NCBI GenBank assembly: GCA_016213845.1
Contig: JACQZN010000084.1
Span: forward strand, 1-39,564
Length of the DNA: 39,564 bases
Direction: 5' to 3'
From: Candidatus Wallbacteria bacterium
Lineage (GTDB): Bacteria > Muiribacteriota > UBA6191 > JACPRK01
Shown: positions 6,774 through 15,708 of the stretch, piece after piece
Layout of the letters: each line of letters opens with the position of its first letter
Position numbering within the stretch: position 1 is the first letter of the stretch
Notes under the pieces: generated by a model
The model's database searches: none
What the model was told of the DNA's origin: nothing
The model's input: only the letters and a program-made list of their open reading frames with translations
Position numbers and translations under genes: made by a program

Positions 6774-7412
6774 ATGCTGGCCGTCTGCCCCGGTAGCCCC
6801 ATCGAGACCAAGATCGTGTCGATCACGCTCTACACACCGCTGCAGATCAAGAATCAGCTGGTCCTGGAGGCTGCCAATGGCTGGGAGATGAACGCGATCG
6901 GCAGCAACTACGCGTTCCTGCAGCGATCTCCCGGGGCGCCAGCGGCCGACGTCGCCTACTTCATGGAGTCGATCACGTTGAGCCTGCCGCACCAGATCAA
7001 GGCGACGCTCGCCCACTTCGGCTCCGAAGGCTGGGCCGTGGCCGGCATCGGCTCCAACTTCGCATTCTTCAAACGGGGCCGCAATCAGCCGATGCGGACT
7101 CGTGAACACGACATGGATTCCATCACCCTGCGAGGCATCCGAGGCATCAAGTCGCTGATCGAACGGCGGGCCGCCGACGGGTGGGGGCTCTGCTCCATGG
7201 GCCGCAACTTCGCATTCTTCGAGCGCATTTCCGGCCCCGACGGCAAGCCAGTTCACTTCGAGCACAAGAGCGTGGCCTCCAAGCTGGTCTCCATCACCCT
7301 CAAGACCCCTCAGCAATTGCAGGAGTCGTTGGAGCGGGAAGGTGCCGAAGGCTGGCACGTCTGTGGTGTCGGCGCCAGCTTCATGTTCCTGCGCAAGGAA
7401 CAGGGCGCCTGA
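6774..7412 (+). CDS. Protein of four tandem DUF4177-like repeats
   Basis: All 212 residues are accounted for by four copies of one unit of about 50 residues: a strand (VSITL, ESITL, DSITL, VSITL), a helix, a core Gly-Trp turn (ANGWEM, SEGWAV, ADGWGL, AEGWHV) and a closing strand (SNYAFLQR, SNFAFFKR, RNFAFFER, ASFMFLRK). The helix, ExGW turn and strand resemble DUF4177, which normally occurs as a single small domain. There is no signal peptide, so it is cytoplasmic. The function is unknown; four copies could form an internally closed pseudo-oligomer. The ATG at 6774 has a modest GCGAGG ribosome binding site. Confidence 0.8.
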   Translation: MLAVCPGSPIETKIVSITLYTPLQIKNQLVLEAANGWEMNAIGSNYAFLQRSPGAPAADVAYFMESITLSLPHQIKATLAHFGSEGWAVAGIGSNFAFFKRGRNQPMRTREHDMDSITLRGIRGIKSLIERRAADGWGLCSMGRNFAFFERISGPDGKPVHFEHKSVASKLVSITLKTPQQLQESLEREGAEGWHVCGVGASFMFLRKEQGA

Positions 7413-7517
7413 CCGCCCCCCCCGTGTGGGGCGGATCGTCCTCTGCCGCGCCATGTTGCCCCGGTCCCAAGCGGCCCCGAACGGCTCGGAGAGCCCATGA
7501 TGGGCCAATTGTCGACC

Positions 7518-7532
7518 TGGCACGACCGTTGC
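7518..7532 (+). promoter_or_regulatory. Candidate sigma-54 promoter
   Basis: TGGCACG-N4-TTGC (7518-7532) matches the core sigma-54 -24/-12 elements exactly with the correct spacing, preceded by the preferred pyrimidine (C). Only the base after TTGC (C rather than A or T) departs from consensus. With the -12 C at 7532, transcription would begin at about 7544, which is the GTG of GTGATG at the gene start. A sigma-54 activator would be required. Confidence 0.65.
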
Positions 7533-7546
7533 CAAACCGATTGGTG

Positions 7547-8899
7547 ATGAGATCCTCGCCTGGGGCGATCGCGCGTTGCCGAAGCGGCATCACCGTCGTT
7601 CTGCTCGTGCTGCTGATGCCCGTCGTGCTGGGGCTGGTAGCGCTCTCGGTGGATGTCGGCTATCTGTACACGTCCAAGGGACGATTGCAGAGCGTTGCGG
7701 ACGTCGCCGTCCTGACCGGGATCGCGGCAGTCGATGAGACCAAGACCTACACCCAGGAGGATGCCCAGGTCCGCACCCGGATCAGCCAGACGGCCGCGGT
7801 GAACGGACTCAGCTCCTCCTTCTTCTCGGTCAGCACCATCAAGAACCCGGGCACCGACGACGTACTCCTGGCCCGCGTCACCGCCAACTACCGCACACCC
7901 CTCTTCTTCTCCGGCTTCCTCGGCGTGCGAGAGGCCAACCTGGGCATCGTCGCGTCGGCAGAGGTGATCCCTGGCCAGATCGGCTACAAGGGGGGCGGGC
8001 TTGCGCTCTTCGGGGACCTGCTGGTGGATGCCAACGGCAACGTCTTCATCGACAGCTTCGACTCGCGGGATGGCAACTACAACCCCATCAACACCGGGCC
8101 CGATGGCCGGCCGTACGCCAAGGCCAACGCCACAGTGGGCGGCAACGGAGACGCCGACGTCAACGGCGACATCAGCTTCCACGGCGACCTGGTGATCGGC
8201 GACGACGTCGAGATCACTGGCACCTCCGGATACGTTCTGGGAAGCGTGCTCTGCGGCGGCTCCATCGACGCCCCACCCTCGTCGATCAGCGGTTTCCGCG
8301 TGGGCGGCTTTCCGGTCCCGGCCTTCAATCCGACGCCCGCGACCCTTCCAGCCGGCGTCGCGTCGTCGAACGATAACTGGAGGATCACCGGGTACCTGGA
8401 CTCCGCCCGGCTCGCCTCTTCCCAGGAGCTGGTCAAGGGCTCCGGCGGCGGCCCGAAAATCATCTACATTCCGGCCGGCGGGACCTACTACCTGCGGCTG
8501 ATCGACTTGCAGAGCGACATCCAGGTCCAGCTCACGGGCGACCCGTCCGCCGAGGGCGAGACGCTCATCTACCTGGACGGGCCGATGACCGTGCTGGGCG
8601 GCGTGTTCAACGGGGGCAGCTCCCCGAAGGCGGCCGATCTGCGCATCGTCTCGGTGGCCTCGACGCCCGACTCCGCGCCGATCAAGATCGGAGGCAGCGG
8701 CGGCGTCTACGCCGACATCTACGCTCCCTCCCAGAGGTTCACACTGGCCGGTGGCGGCGTGCTCTACGGCCGCATCTTCGGGCGCAAGCTCGACCTCCAG
8801 GGCAACACGGCCGTCCACTACGACGAGGCGCTGCTGCCGATCGAGGGCGGTGTGCTCGTCGCGCGCGTGGCGCGCCGCAGCCCGCACCTGGTTCAGTGA
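7547..8899 (+). CDS. TadE/TadG-like pilus-assembly protein with long extracytoplasmic beta-rich domain
   Basis: The protein is 450 residues from ATG 7547 (GTG at 7544 is equally possible). Residues about 14-40 form one membrane segment (GITVVLLVLLMPVVLGLVAL) followed by SVDVGYLYTSKGRLQSVADV, the signature N-terminus of TadE/TadG-like pilus proteins: a membrane anchor, then a helix that packs with pilins. The remaining 350 residues are rich in Gly, Asp and Asn with regular hydrophobic strands (GDISFHGDLVIGDDVEITG, and GGSGGVYADIYAPSQRFTLA), suggesting a beta-helix-like surface domain. It has no Shine-Dalgarno sequence and lies directly behind the sigma-54 site. No other Tad genes are in the window. 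Confidence 0.75.
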   Translation: MRSSPGAIARCRSGITVVLLVLLMPVVLGLVALSVDVGYLYTSKGRLQSVADVAVLTGIAAVDETKTYTQEDAQVRTRISQTAAVNGLSSSFFSVSTIKNPGTDDVLLARVTANYRTPLFFSGFLGVREANLGIVASAEVIPGQIGYKGGGLALFGDLLVDANGNVFIDSFDSRDGNYNPINTGPDGRPYAKANATVGGNGDADVNGDISFHGDLVIGDDVEITGTSGYVLGSVLCGGSIDAPPSSISGFRVGGFPVPAFNPTPATLPAGVASSNDNWRITGYLDSARLASSQELVKGSGGGPKIIYIPAGGTYYLRLIDLQSDIQVQLTGDPSAEGETLIYLDGPMTVLGGVFNGGSSPKAADLRIVSVASTPDSAPIKIGGSGGVYADIYAPSQRFTLAGGGVLYGRIFGRKLDLQGNTAVHYDEALLPIEGGVLVARVARRSPHLVQ

Positions 8900-8930
8900 C
8901 CCCCGCGAACGGCGGGCCGCAGCCGGACTC

Positions 8931-10235
8931 TCAAGGCTTCAAAAGCACCAGTTTGGGGTCCGGCAGGCCGTAACCCGGTGTGGCCAGCTCGTCGTCCTCA
9001 CGCTTGGGGCGGCGGGTGAGCGCCTCACTGCGGTGGAGATCCGACGTCACACTCAGGGTCTTCCAGGAGTGAATCCAGTCCTCGTCCTGCAGGAACCGCG
9101 GCACGAAGCGCGGCTTCTCCAGAATCTCCTCGTCCATCAGCGACTTGACCAGGGGCACGGCGTCGATGGACATCTTGCCGTTGATGAACACGTACGGATC
9201 GACCAACCCGAACCGGATGTGGCTGCGGACGCGATAGTACCCCTGCTGGTAGATCGCGTCCTTGGTGTAGACGCCCCCTCGGAAAACCCGCTCGCAGACG
9301 TAGTAGGCGTCCTCTTCGTCGAACCCGTAGTCGGCGACCATGCAGTCGAAGACCTCGTGGAAGTCCGCGCCACTGACCGCCATGTGAATGCCGAGCGTGC
9401 GGGCGCCGAGGACCGCGAGGCGGTGGTTGGTGATGGCCCTCGACTCCTCTTCGGCCCAGATGGCGCCGCCTTCCTGGTCGGAGAGGTAGCCGGGCGTGCC
9501 TATCTCGAAGATTCTGAGGGGGTGGCGGCGGGCGTTGAACGTGGTGAGCAGGTGGAAGCCGACCTCGTGCACCTTCAGCCGCAGCGATTCTTTCCGGGAG
9601 TAGAGGATTCCCCGGCGCAGACTGATCGACTGCTCGCCGGCGGCGGCGTTGCTGCTCAGGTGGTCCTTGACGCGGATGGCGCAGGGGAAACCGTAGTAGT
9701 TGGCCTCATCCAGCAGGTCCTTGCGAACCGTCCATTCGAGCGGATTGTAGCTCACGGGCGGTACGCACCGATCCTCCCGGTTCCGGGGCGCGGCAAGCCA
9801 GATCTTGGCGACGTCCAGCGGCTTCACGCCGGCCACCATCCCCAGCGCCGGCGTGCCGTAAAGCGCAATCGAGTACCCCATGAACTTCTGGGTCTGTCCG
9901 ACCGTATTGAGAAGAAGCAGCTGGGTGTTGAGCTCGTCTATCTTTCGACGGTAGAGCTCTCCCAGCTCGGAGCCGTCCAGGAGGCGGTCGAGCTGGGTCA
10001 GCTCGCTGGTCGTGGCGGCGATGTCGAATGGCAGCTGACGGTACCTGAAGTGAGGGATGTACTTCCTGCCGCGGGCATAGCGCTCCAGGAACCGCGCTTT
10101 CTCAGCGGCGCTGTTGACCGGATTGATGTAGTAGAGTATTTTGCACTTCTTCGCGAGCCGGTAGAGCACGCGATCGACTTGCAGGATCTTGGGGGAGATC
10201 TTGGGATGGAAATCGCTATCGGTCTGAGACTCCAC
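8931..10235 (-). CDS. DUF1704-family metallopeptidase (tyrosine/phenylalanine carboxypeptidase-like)
   Basis: The protein is 434 residues, near the family norm. The zinc site is clear: HEVGFH at residues 223-228 (HExxxH) and the downstream QEGGA at 254-258, matching the QEGLA-type motif that supplies a further ligand Glu. In animals the related MATCAP enzymes remove C-terminal tyrosine from tubulin; bacterial substrates are not known. There is no signal peptide, so it is cytoplasmic. The GTG start at 10235 lacks a ribosome binding site but follows a good promoter by a few bases. It is divergent from the beta-glucosidase gene (46 bases between starts) and ends 31 bases from the TadG-like gene, which converges on it. 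Confidence 0.85.
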   Translation of the reverse strand: MESQTDSDFHPKISPKILQVDRVLYRLAKKCKILYYINPVNSAAEKARFLERYARGRKYIPHFRYRQLPFDIAATTSELTQLDRLLDGSELGELYRRKIDELNTQLLLLNTVGQTQKFMGYSIALYGTPALGMVAGVKPLDVAKIWLAAPRNREDRCVPPVSYNPLEWTVRKDLLDEANYYGFPCAIRVKDHLSSNAAAGEQSISLRRGILYSRKESLRLKVHEVGFHLLTTFNARRHPLRIFEIGTPGYLSDQEGGAIWAEEESRAITNHRLAVLGARTLGIHMAVSGADFHEVFDCMVADYGFDEEDAYYVCERVFRGGVYTKDAIYQQGYYRVRSHIRFGLVDPYVFINGKMSIDAVPLVKSLMDEEILEKPRFVPRFLQDEDWIHSWKTLSVTSDLHRSEALTRRPKREDDELATPGYGLPDPKLVLLKP

Positions 10236-10246
10236 GGCAACCGTTC

Positions 10247-10275
10247 ATTGTAGCTTCGAATCCCCGAGCGGGCAA
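10247..10275 (-). promoter_or_regulatory. Promoter of the DUF1704 gene
   Basis: On the minus strand, TTGCCC (10275-10270), a 17-base spacer and TACAAT (10252-10247). Transcription would begin near 10240, about five bases before the GTG at 10235, giving a nearly leaderless message. It lies in the 46-bp gap between divergent genes, so the same DNA may also control the beta-glucosidase gene. Confidence 0.6.
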
Positions 10276-10281
10276 CCGACC

Positions 10282-11697
<1,416 letters not shown>

Positions 11698-11706
11698 GGG
11701 TCCTGG

Positions 11707-12846
11707 CTACTTGAGGACTCTCAACATGCCGGCGATGTCGAGCGCCTCGTCGACGCAGCCGGCGTCCAGCGCCGCCGTCGGAAGCTGCTTGGCCACGGCG
11801 CTCGTGGCGTCCTCGACGTAGGTCTTGCCGCCGCGGGCCCGGATCGAGGTCAACCCCTGGACGCCGTCGCTTCCGGTACCGCTGACCAGCATGCCGCGAC
11901 AGGTCTCCCGATAGATGACCGCTGCCGACTCCATCAGCACGTCGATCGACGGCGTGTAGATCTTGTCCGTCGTGTTCTCGATGAGCCGGAAGACGATCTT
12001 GCCGCCTCCTTCGTCTGCGAGGATGACGTTGTTGCGGCCTCCCGGGCAGAGGTAGACCTTGCCCAGCTCCAGCGGCATGTTATCGGCGACCTCCTGGACC
12101 GGGGTGGCGGAGCTCTTGGCCAGCTCGAGCGCGAACTGTGTCACGAAGAACGGAGGCAGGGGCAGCACCAAGGCAACGGCGGACGCCAGGTCGCTGCGCA
12201 GGTAGGGAATGATCTTGCGCAGGGTCTGGATGGAGCCCGAGCTGCCACCGATGACCGTGATCTTCACGGCACCCGGCGTGGGCCGGCCGATGGGGCGTAC
12301 AGGAGCGGCCGGGGCAGGTTGGGGCGGTGCGACCGGCGTTGCGGCGGCGGCTACAGACTGCGGAGCGGCAGCCTCGGGGGCCGCCACCGGCGGGGGCGGG
12401 AGTGAATCGTGGAGAGCCGAGGGGAGGTTCGGCGCCTCGGGCCTATGGCGAACCTCGTAGGCGACGTGGATCTTGCTGACGATCTCCTCGGAGAGCTGCT
12501 CGATGTTGAGGGCCTGAGGGGGCTTGGTGATGAAGTCGATCGCGCCCAGGCTGATGGCGTCGAGAGTGATCTGCGCGTTCTCCTTGGCCAGCGAGGAGAT
12601 CACCAGGAAGGAGGCCGCGATGCTCTTCTCCTTGGCTTCGCGCAGCACCGACAGGCCGTCCATCATCGGCATGTTCATGTCGAGGGCCACGACGTCGGGC
12701 TTGAGCTCGCGGATCTTGTCGAGCGCCTCGATTCCGTTGTCCGCCCCACCGACGACCTGGATCTCCTTGTCCTTCTGCATGATCGAGGTCAGCAGATTTC
12801 GCATCAGTCGCGAGTCGTCGACTATCAGTACCCTGATCGGACTCAT
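11707..12846 (-). CDS. CheB-like response regulator with degenerate methylesterase domain
   Basis: The protein is 379 residues. A receiver domain (1-125) has acidic D10/D11, phospho-acceptor D56 in ALDMNMPMMDG, S84/S85 and K108. A Pro/Ala-rich linker spans about 135-192. A CheB methylesterase domain follows, with S202 (IGGSSGS) and D327 (SGTGSDGVQG) matching the catalytic Ser and Asp, but the catalytic His of QHMP is replaced (VLPLPP, P229). Activity on glutamyl esters is therefore doubtful; it may be a binding or scaffold version. No cheR, cheA or receptor gene is near. The ATG at 12846 has an AAAGGA ribosome binding site. The in-frame region upstream (to 13254) overlaps the divergent T2SF gene and is not coding. 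Confidence 0.85.
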   Translation of the reverse strand: MSPIRVLIVDDSRLMRNLLTSIMQKDKEIQVVGGADNGIEALDKIRELKPDVVALDMNMPMMDGLSVLREAKEKSIAASFLVISSLAKENAQITLDAISLGAIDFITKPPQALNIEQLSEEIVSKIHVAYEVRHRPEAPNLPSALHDSLPPPPVAAPEAAAPQSVAAAATPVAPPQPAPAAPVRPIGRPTPGAVKITVIGGSSGSIQTLRKIIPYLRSDLASAVALVLPLPPFFVTQFALELAKSSATPVQEVADNMPLELGKVYLCPGGRNNVILADEGGGKIVFRLIENTTDKIYTPSIDVLMESAAVIYRETCRGMLVSGTGSDGVQGLTSIRARGGKTYVEDATSAVAKQLPTAALDAGCVDEALDIAGMLRVLK

Positions 12847-13002
12847 CCGAGCTTTCCTTTCGCTTCGGGCAACCCGTTTCCGCCTGGAGAGCATCTTAAT
12901 ATGCCGGACGGACGGAAGCAATTCCGCGGGCGGGCGGCCGTGACCCGAAAATCGCACTTCCCCGGATCGCGGCAGGTGAAGTCGCGGGACGGAGGGAGTA
13001 CA

Positions 13003-14010
13003 ATTAGGAAGTTGGCTCAGCTCCCCGTCAAGAAGCAGCTCGTCTTTTTCTCGCAACTGGCGAGCCTCTACAAGGCCGGTCTCTCGATCGGCCAGGGGTT
13101 GGGGCACCTGCGCGAGCAGATCGACGACCGGCAGTTGCTCGAAGTCATCGGCGTGCTGGAGGACTTCATCCTGCGGCGCAACCAGCCCCTGACAGACGCG
13201 CTGCGCTCGATAGCGGGAAAGTTTCCACCGCTGGTGCTGGCGCTGGTGGAACAAGGCGAGGTTTCGGGCAAGCTCGACACGACCTTCGCCCGCATCGTCG
13301 AGATCCTGGACAAGCGCCGGAAGCGAATTCTCGAGGTCTACAAGGCACTGGCGTATCCGCTGTTTCTAGCCTGTGTAGCGGCGCTCCTCATCCCGATTCC
13401 GAAGGCCTTCCAGTCGGGTAGCGTGAAGGTCTACTTCCAGCAGCTCGCCCTCCCGATCGCAGTTGTCGTCGGATTCTGGCTCCTGGTCAAGTTCATCCGG
13501 AGCAGCATCCAGAACAACGCCTCGGTCCGCTACCGGCTGCACCGCACGCTACTGGGACTGCCGAAGATCGGGCTGCTGGTCCGCAAGCTGGTCCTGGGTC
13601 GCTTCGCAAGCTCGCTGGCACTGATGCTCAACGTCGGGCTCTCGGCGGACCGCGCCGTGGCCATCGCGGCTCGTGCCACCGAGAATGACTACGTCGTGCT
13701 GGCAGTCGGTCCGTCGATCGACAGCATCCGTGAGGGTCACACGCTGGCGGAGTCGTTGAGGCTCTGTCCTGTGTTCCCCCCCTCGTTCGCGGGGATGCTG
13801 GCCACCGGAGAAGCCACCGGCGAAGCATCCGCGCAGCTCGAGCGGCTCGCCGCCATGTACGAGAGCGAGGCCGACACAGTCATCCAGATGCTCGTCGGCG
13901 CGCTGGGACCATTGGTGCTGGCGCTGGTTTCCGGGCTGGTCGCGCTGCAAGTCATCCAGTTCTACATGCAGCAGTTCGAGGGTCTAGAGAAGCTCTACCG
14001 CAGCCTATGA
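13003..14010 (+). CDS. PilC/GspF-like inner-membrane platform protein (T2SF family)
   Basis: Two T2SF domains are visible. The first starts at VFFSQLASLYKAGLSIGQGL and contains the VEQGEVSGKLD motif. The second starts at LGRFASSLALMLNVGLSADRAV and contains ATGEATGEASAQLERLA. Three membrane segments are present (ALAYPLFLACVAALLI, LPIAVVVGFWLLVKFI and LGPLVLALVSGLVALQVIQF). Such proteins form the cytoplasmic-membrane platform that couples an assembly ATPase to pilins. The start is uncertain: GGAGG (12991-12995) best serves ATT at 13003, as drawn; in-frame ATG 12901, GTG 12976 and TTG 13012 are alternatives, and the sequence upstream of 13003 does not look like protein. No ATPase gene is adjacent; the pseudopilin operon at 22.5-25.2 kb is a possible partner. 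Confidence 0.8.
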   Translation: MRKLAQLPVKKQLVFFSQLASLYKAGLSIGQGLGHLREQIDDRQLLEVIGVLEDFILRRNQPLTDALRSIAGKFPPLVLALVEQGEVSGKLDTTFARIVEILDKRRKRILEVYKALAYPLFLACVAALLIPIPKAFQSGSVKVYFQQLALPIAVVVGFWLLVKFIRSSIQNNASVRYRLHRTLLGLPKIGLLVRKLVLGRFASSLALMLNVGLSADRAVAIAARATENDYVVLAVGPSIDSIREGHTLAESLRLCPVFPPSFAGMLATGEATGEASAQLERLAAMYESEADTVIQMLVGALGPLVLALVSGLVALQVIQFYMQQFEGLEKLYRSL

Positions 14011-14158
14011 TCCCGCCGCCGCTCGCCGGCTCCGCGCCTAATCCCCGGAGTGCTGCTCGCCGATACTCCATTCTGTACGCGCCCGCGCTCTGCCCCGCGT
14101 GGGTCTTCGCCATTCCGGTCGCCGCCCGTCCCCAGACTCCCGTCCAGGAGGCCCTCCC

Positions 14159-15694
14159 TTGTTCGGCTCCGCCCTGCCCAAGCTGATCACGCTCGTCACC
14201 CCGCTCGTCATCCCGGCCCAGATCATGTCCACCTCGCCACAGGCGAAGTGGTCCCTGCGGGAGAAGGCCGCGGTGGTCCAGACGGCCGCGCGCGGCTCGT
14301 CTGCACCTGGAACCGTCGCCGCCTCCCCGTACCGGCCCGACGAGCGGGACCTGGCCTCCCTGAACATCCGGCTTCCCGAGCCCCTGGGCGCCGCCGTCAT
14401 TCCGCCGGCCAAGCCCGCCGCAGCTGCCCAGCCCGCCACGGTGGTTGCGACCAAGCTGGGCCCCACGTCGGCCCCTGCCACTCCCTCCGCCCTGACTGCC
14501 ACGGCGCCGGAACCCATTCGTGGCCTCCACGTCACGGGCTGGGTCGCACTCCTGCCAAAGCGGATGGGCGAGCTGGTGGATTTCATCGACAAGAGCCACA
14601 TGAACGCGGTGATGATCTGCATCAAGGACGAGGCGGGCACGCTCTTCTGGCGGATGAAGACCCCGGGCCAGGACGGACCCCACTGTTTCTCCAAGCTCCT
14701 GGCCGATCTGAAGAAACGCGGAATCAAGACAGCGTGCAGGTTCGTCTGCTTCAAGGACGCCCAGCTCGAGAAGCAGAACCCCGAGATGCGGTTCGACGCC
14801 TCGCCTGGTGAGAAGCGCATTCCGCTCTGGGTCGATCCCTCGAACCCGAAAGTCGAAAAGCACGTCCTGTCCTTGCTCGAGGAGACCGCCAAGCTCGGCT
14901 TCGACGAGATCAGCCTGGACTACGTCCGCTTCCCGGACCGGGTGAAGATGACGACGCCGCTCGCCAAGAAGGTCGACATCATCAGCAATTTCATCAGGAA
15001 AGCACGCGAGACCGTGAAGCCCTACAACGTGCGCCTGACGGCCTCGGTGTTCGGCTACGTGGCCTGGGACGAGAAGAAGGCCAACGTCGGCCAGCGCATC
15101 GAGGACATCTACCAGCACCTCGACGGCGTCTACTTCATGGTCTACCCGTCGCACTTCGCCAAGGGCGACCTCGGATTCAAGGACCCGTCGGCGCGACCCT
15201 ACGAGGTCGTCCGACTGGGCATGGAGGCTGCCCGGCGGCACTTCGAGAAGACGCCTCTCGACATCTTGCCGTGGATTCAGGTCTTCAGCTTGAAGAACGA
15301 CTTCCGCTACGGGTCCCGGGAGATATTGCAGCAGCTCAAGGGCAATGAAGACGCGGGCATCCTGGGCTACTGGGCCTGGGACCCGGGCTGCGAGTACCGG
15401 GCCCTGAAGGAAGCTCTGCCGATCCTGGCGCGCGAAGGCTACCCGCCGGTCAACCACGCCTACTTCACGGCCAGAGCCGCCGAGACCGCCAGGAAGTCGG
15501 GCACGCAGCTCGCCGCCAAGAGTTCCAAGACCGTGAAGGAGACGGCTGCAGCCAATCCAGCGCCAGCCCAGGTAGCGGCTGCCCCCGCCGCGCCCAAGAC
15601 CACGTCCGCCGCCCGGCCTGCCAGGACTCCCGCAGCCACCAAGGCCACGCCCGCCGCAGGAAAGAACAGCCCGGACCAGATGTACTCGTACTGA
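14159..15694 (+). CDS. Putative glycoside hydrolase of the DUF4015 family
   Basis: The protein is 511 residues from a TTG start at 14159 with a near-perfect ribosome binding site (AGGAGG, 14146-14151). The N-terminus is hydrophobic (ALPKLITLVTPLVIPAQI) and probably an export signal or anchor, followed by an Ala/Pro-rich linker (about 60-115). The catalytic-type TIM barrel runs from GLHVTGW (about residue 121) to about 430. It includes the family hallmark FDEISLDYVRFPD, the DGVYFMVYPSHF strand and GYWAWDPGCEY. The C-terminus is a low-complexity Ala/Pro/Lys tail, such as attaches proteins to cell wall or polysaccharide. The substrate is unknown. It follows the T2SF gene by 148 bases. Confidence 0.8.
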   Translation: MFGSALPKLITLVTPLVIPAQIMSTSPQAKWSLREKAAVVQTAARGSSAPGTVAASPYRPDERDLASLNIRLPEPLGAAVIPPAKPAAAAQPATVVATKLGPTSAPATPSALTATAPEPIRGLHVTGWVALLPKRMGELVDFIDKSHMNAVMICIKDEAGTLFWRMKTPGQDGPHCFSKLLADLKKRGIKTACRFVCFKDAQLEKQNPEMRFDASPGEKRIPLWVDPSNPKVEKHVLSLLEETAKLGFDEISLDYVRFPDRVKMTTPLAKKVDIISNFIRKARETVKPYNVRLTASVFGYVAWDEKKANVGQRIEDIYQHLDGVYFMVYPSHFAKGDLGFKDPSARPYEVVRLGMEAARRHFEKTPLDILPWIQVFSLKNDFRYGSREILQQLKGNEDAGILGYWAWDPGCEYRALKEALPILAREGYPPVNHAYFTARAAETARKSGTQLAAKSSKTVKETAAANPAPAQVAAAPAAPKTTSAARPARTPAATKATPAAGKNSPDQMYSY

Positions 15695-15708
15695 AGTGCG
15701 GGGCTTTC

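Noticed and set aside
5019..7535. An 838-codon open frame on the minus strand opposite htrA
   Set aside because: It is the antisense shadow of a clear HtrA gene and the DUF4177-repeat gene in high-GC DNA, with no recognisable domain.
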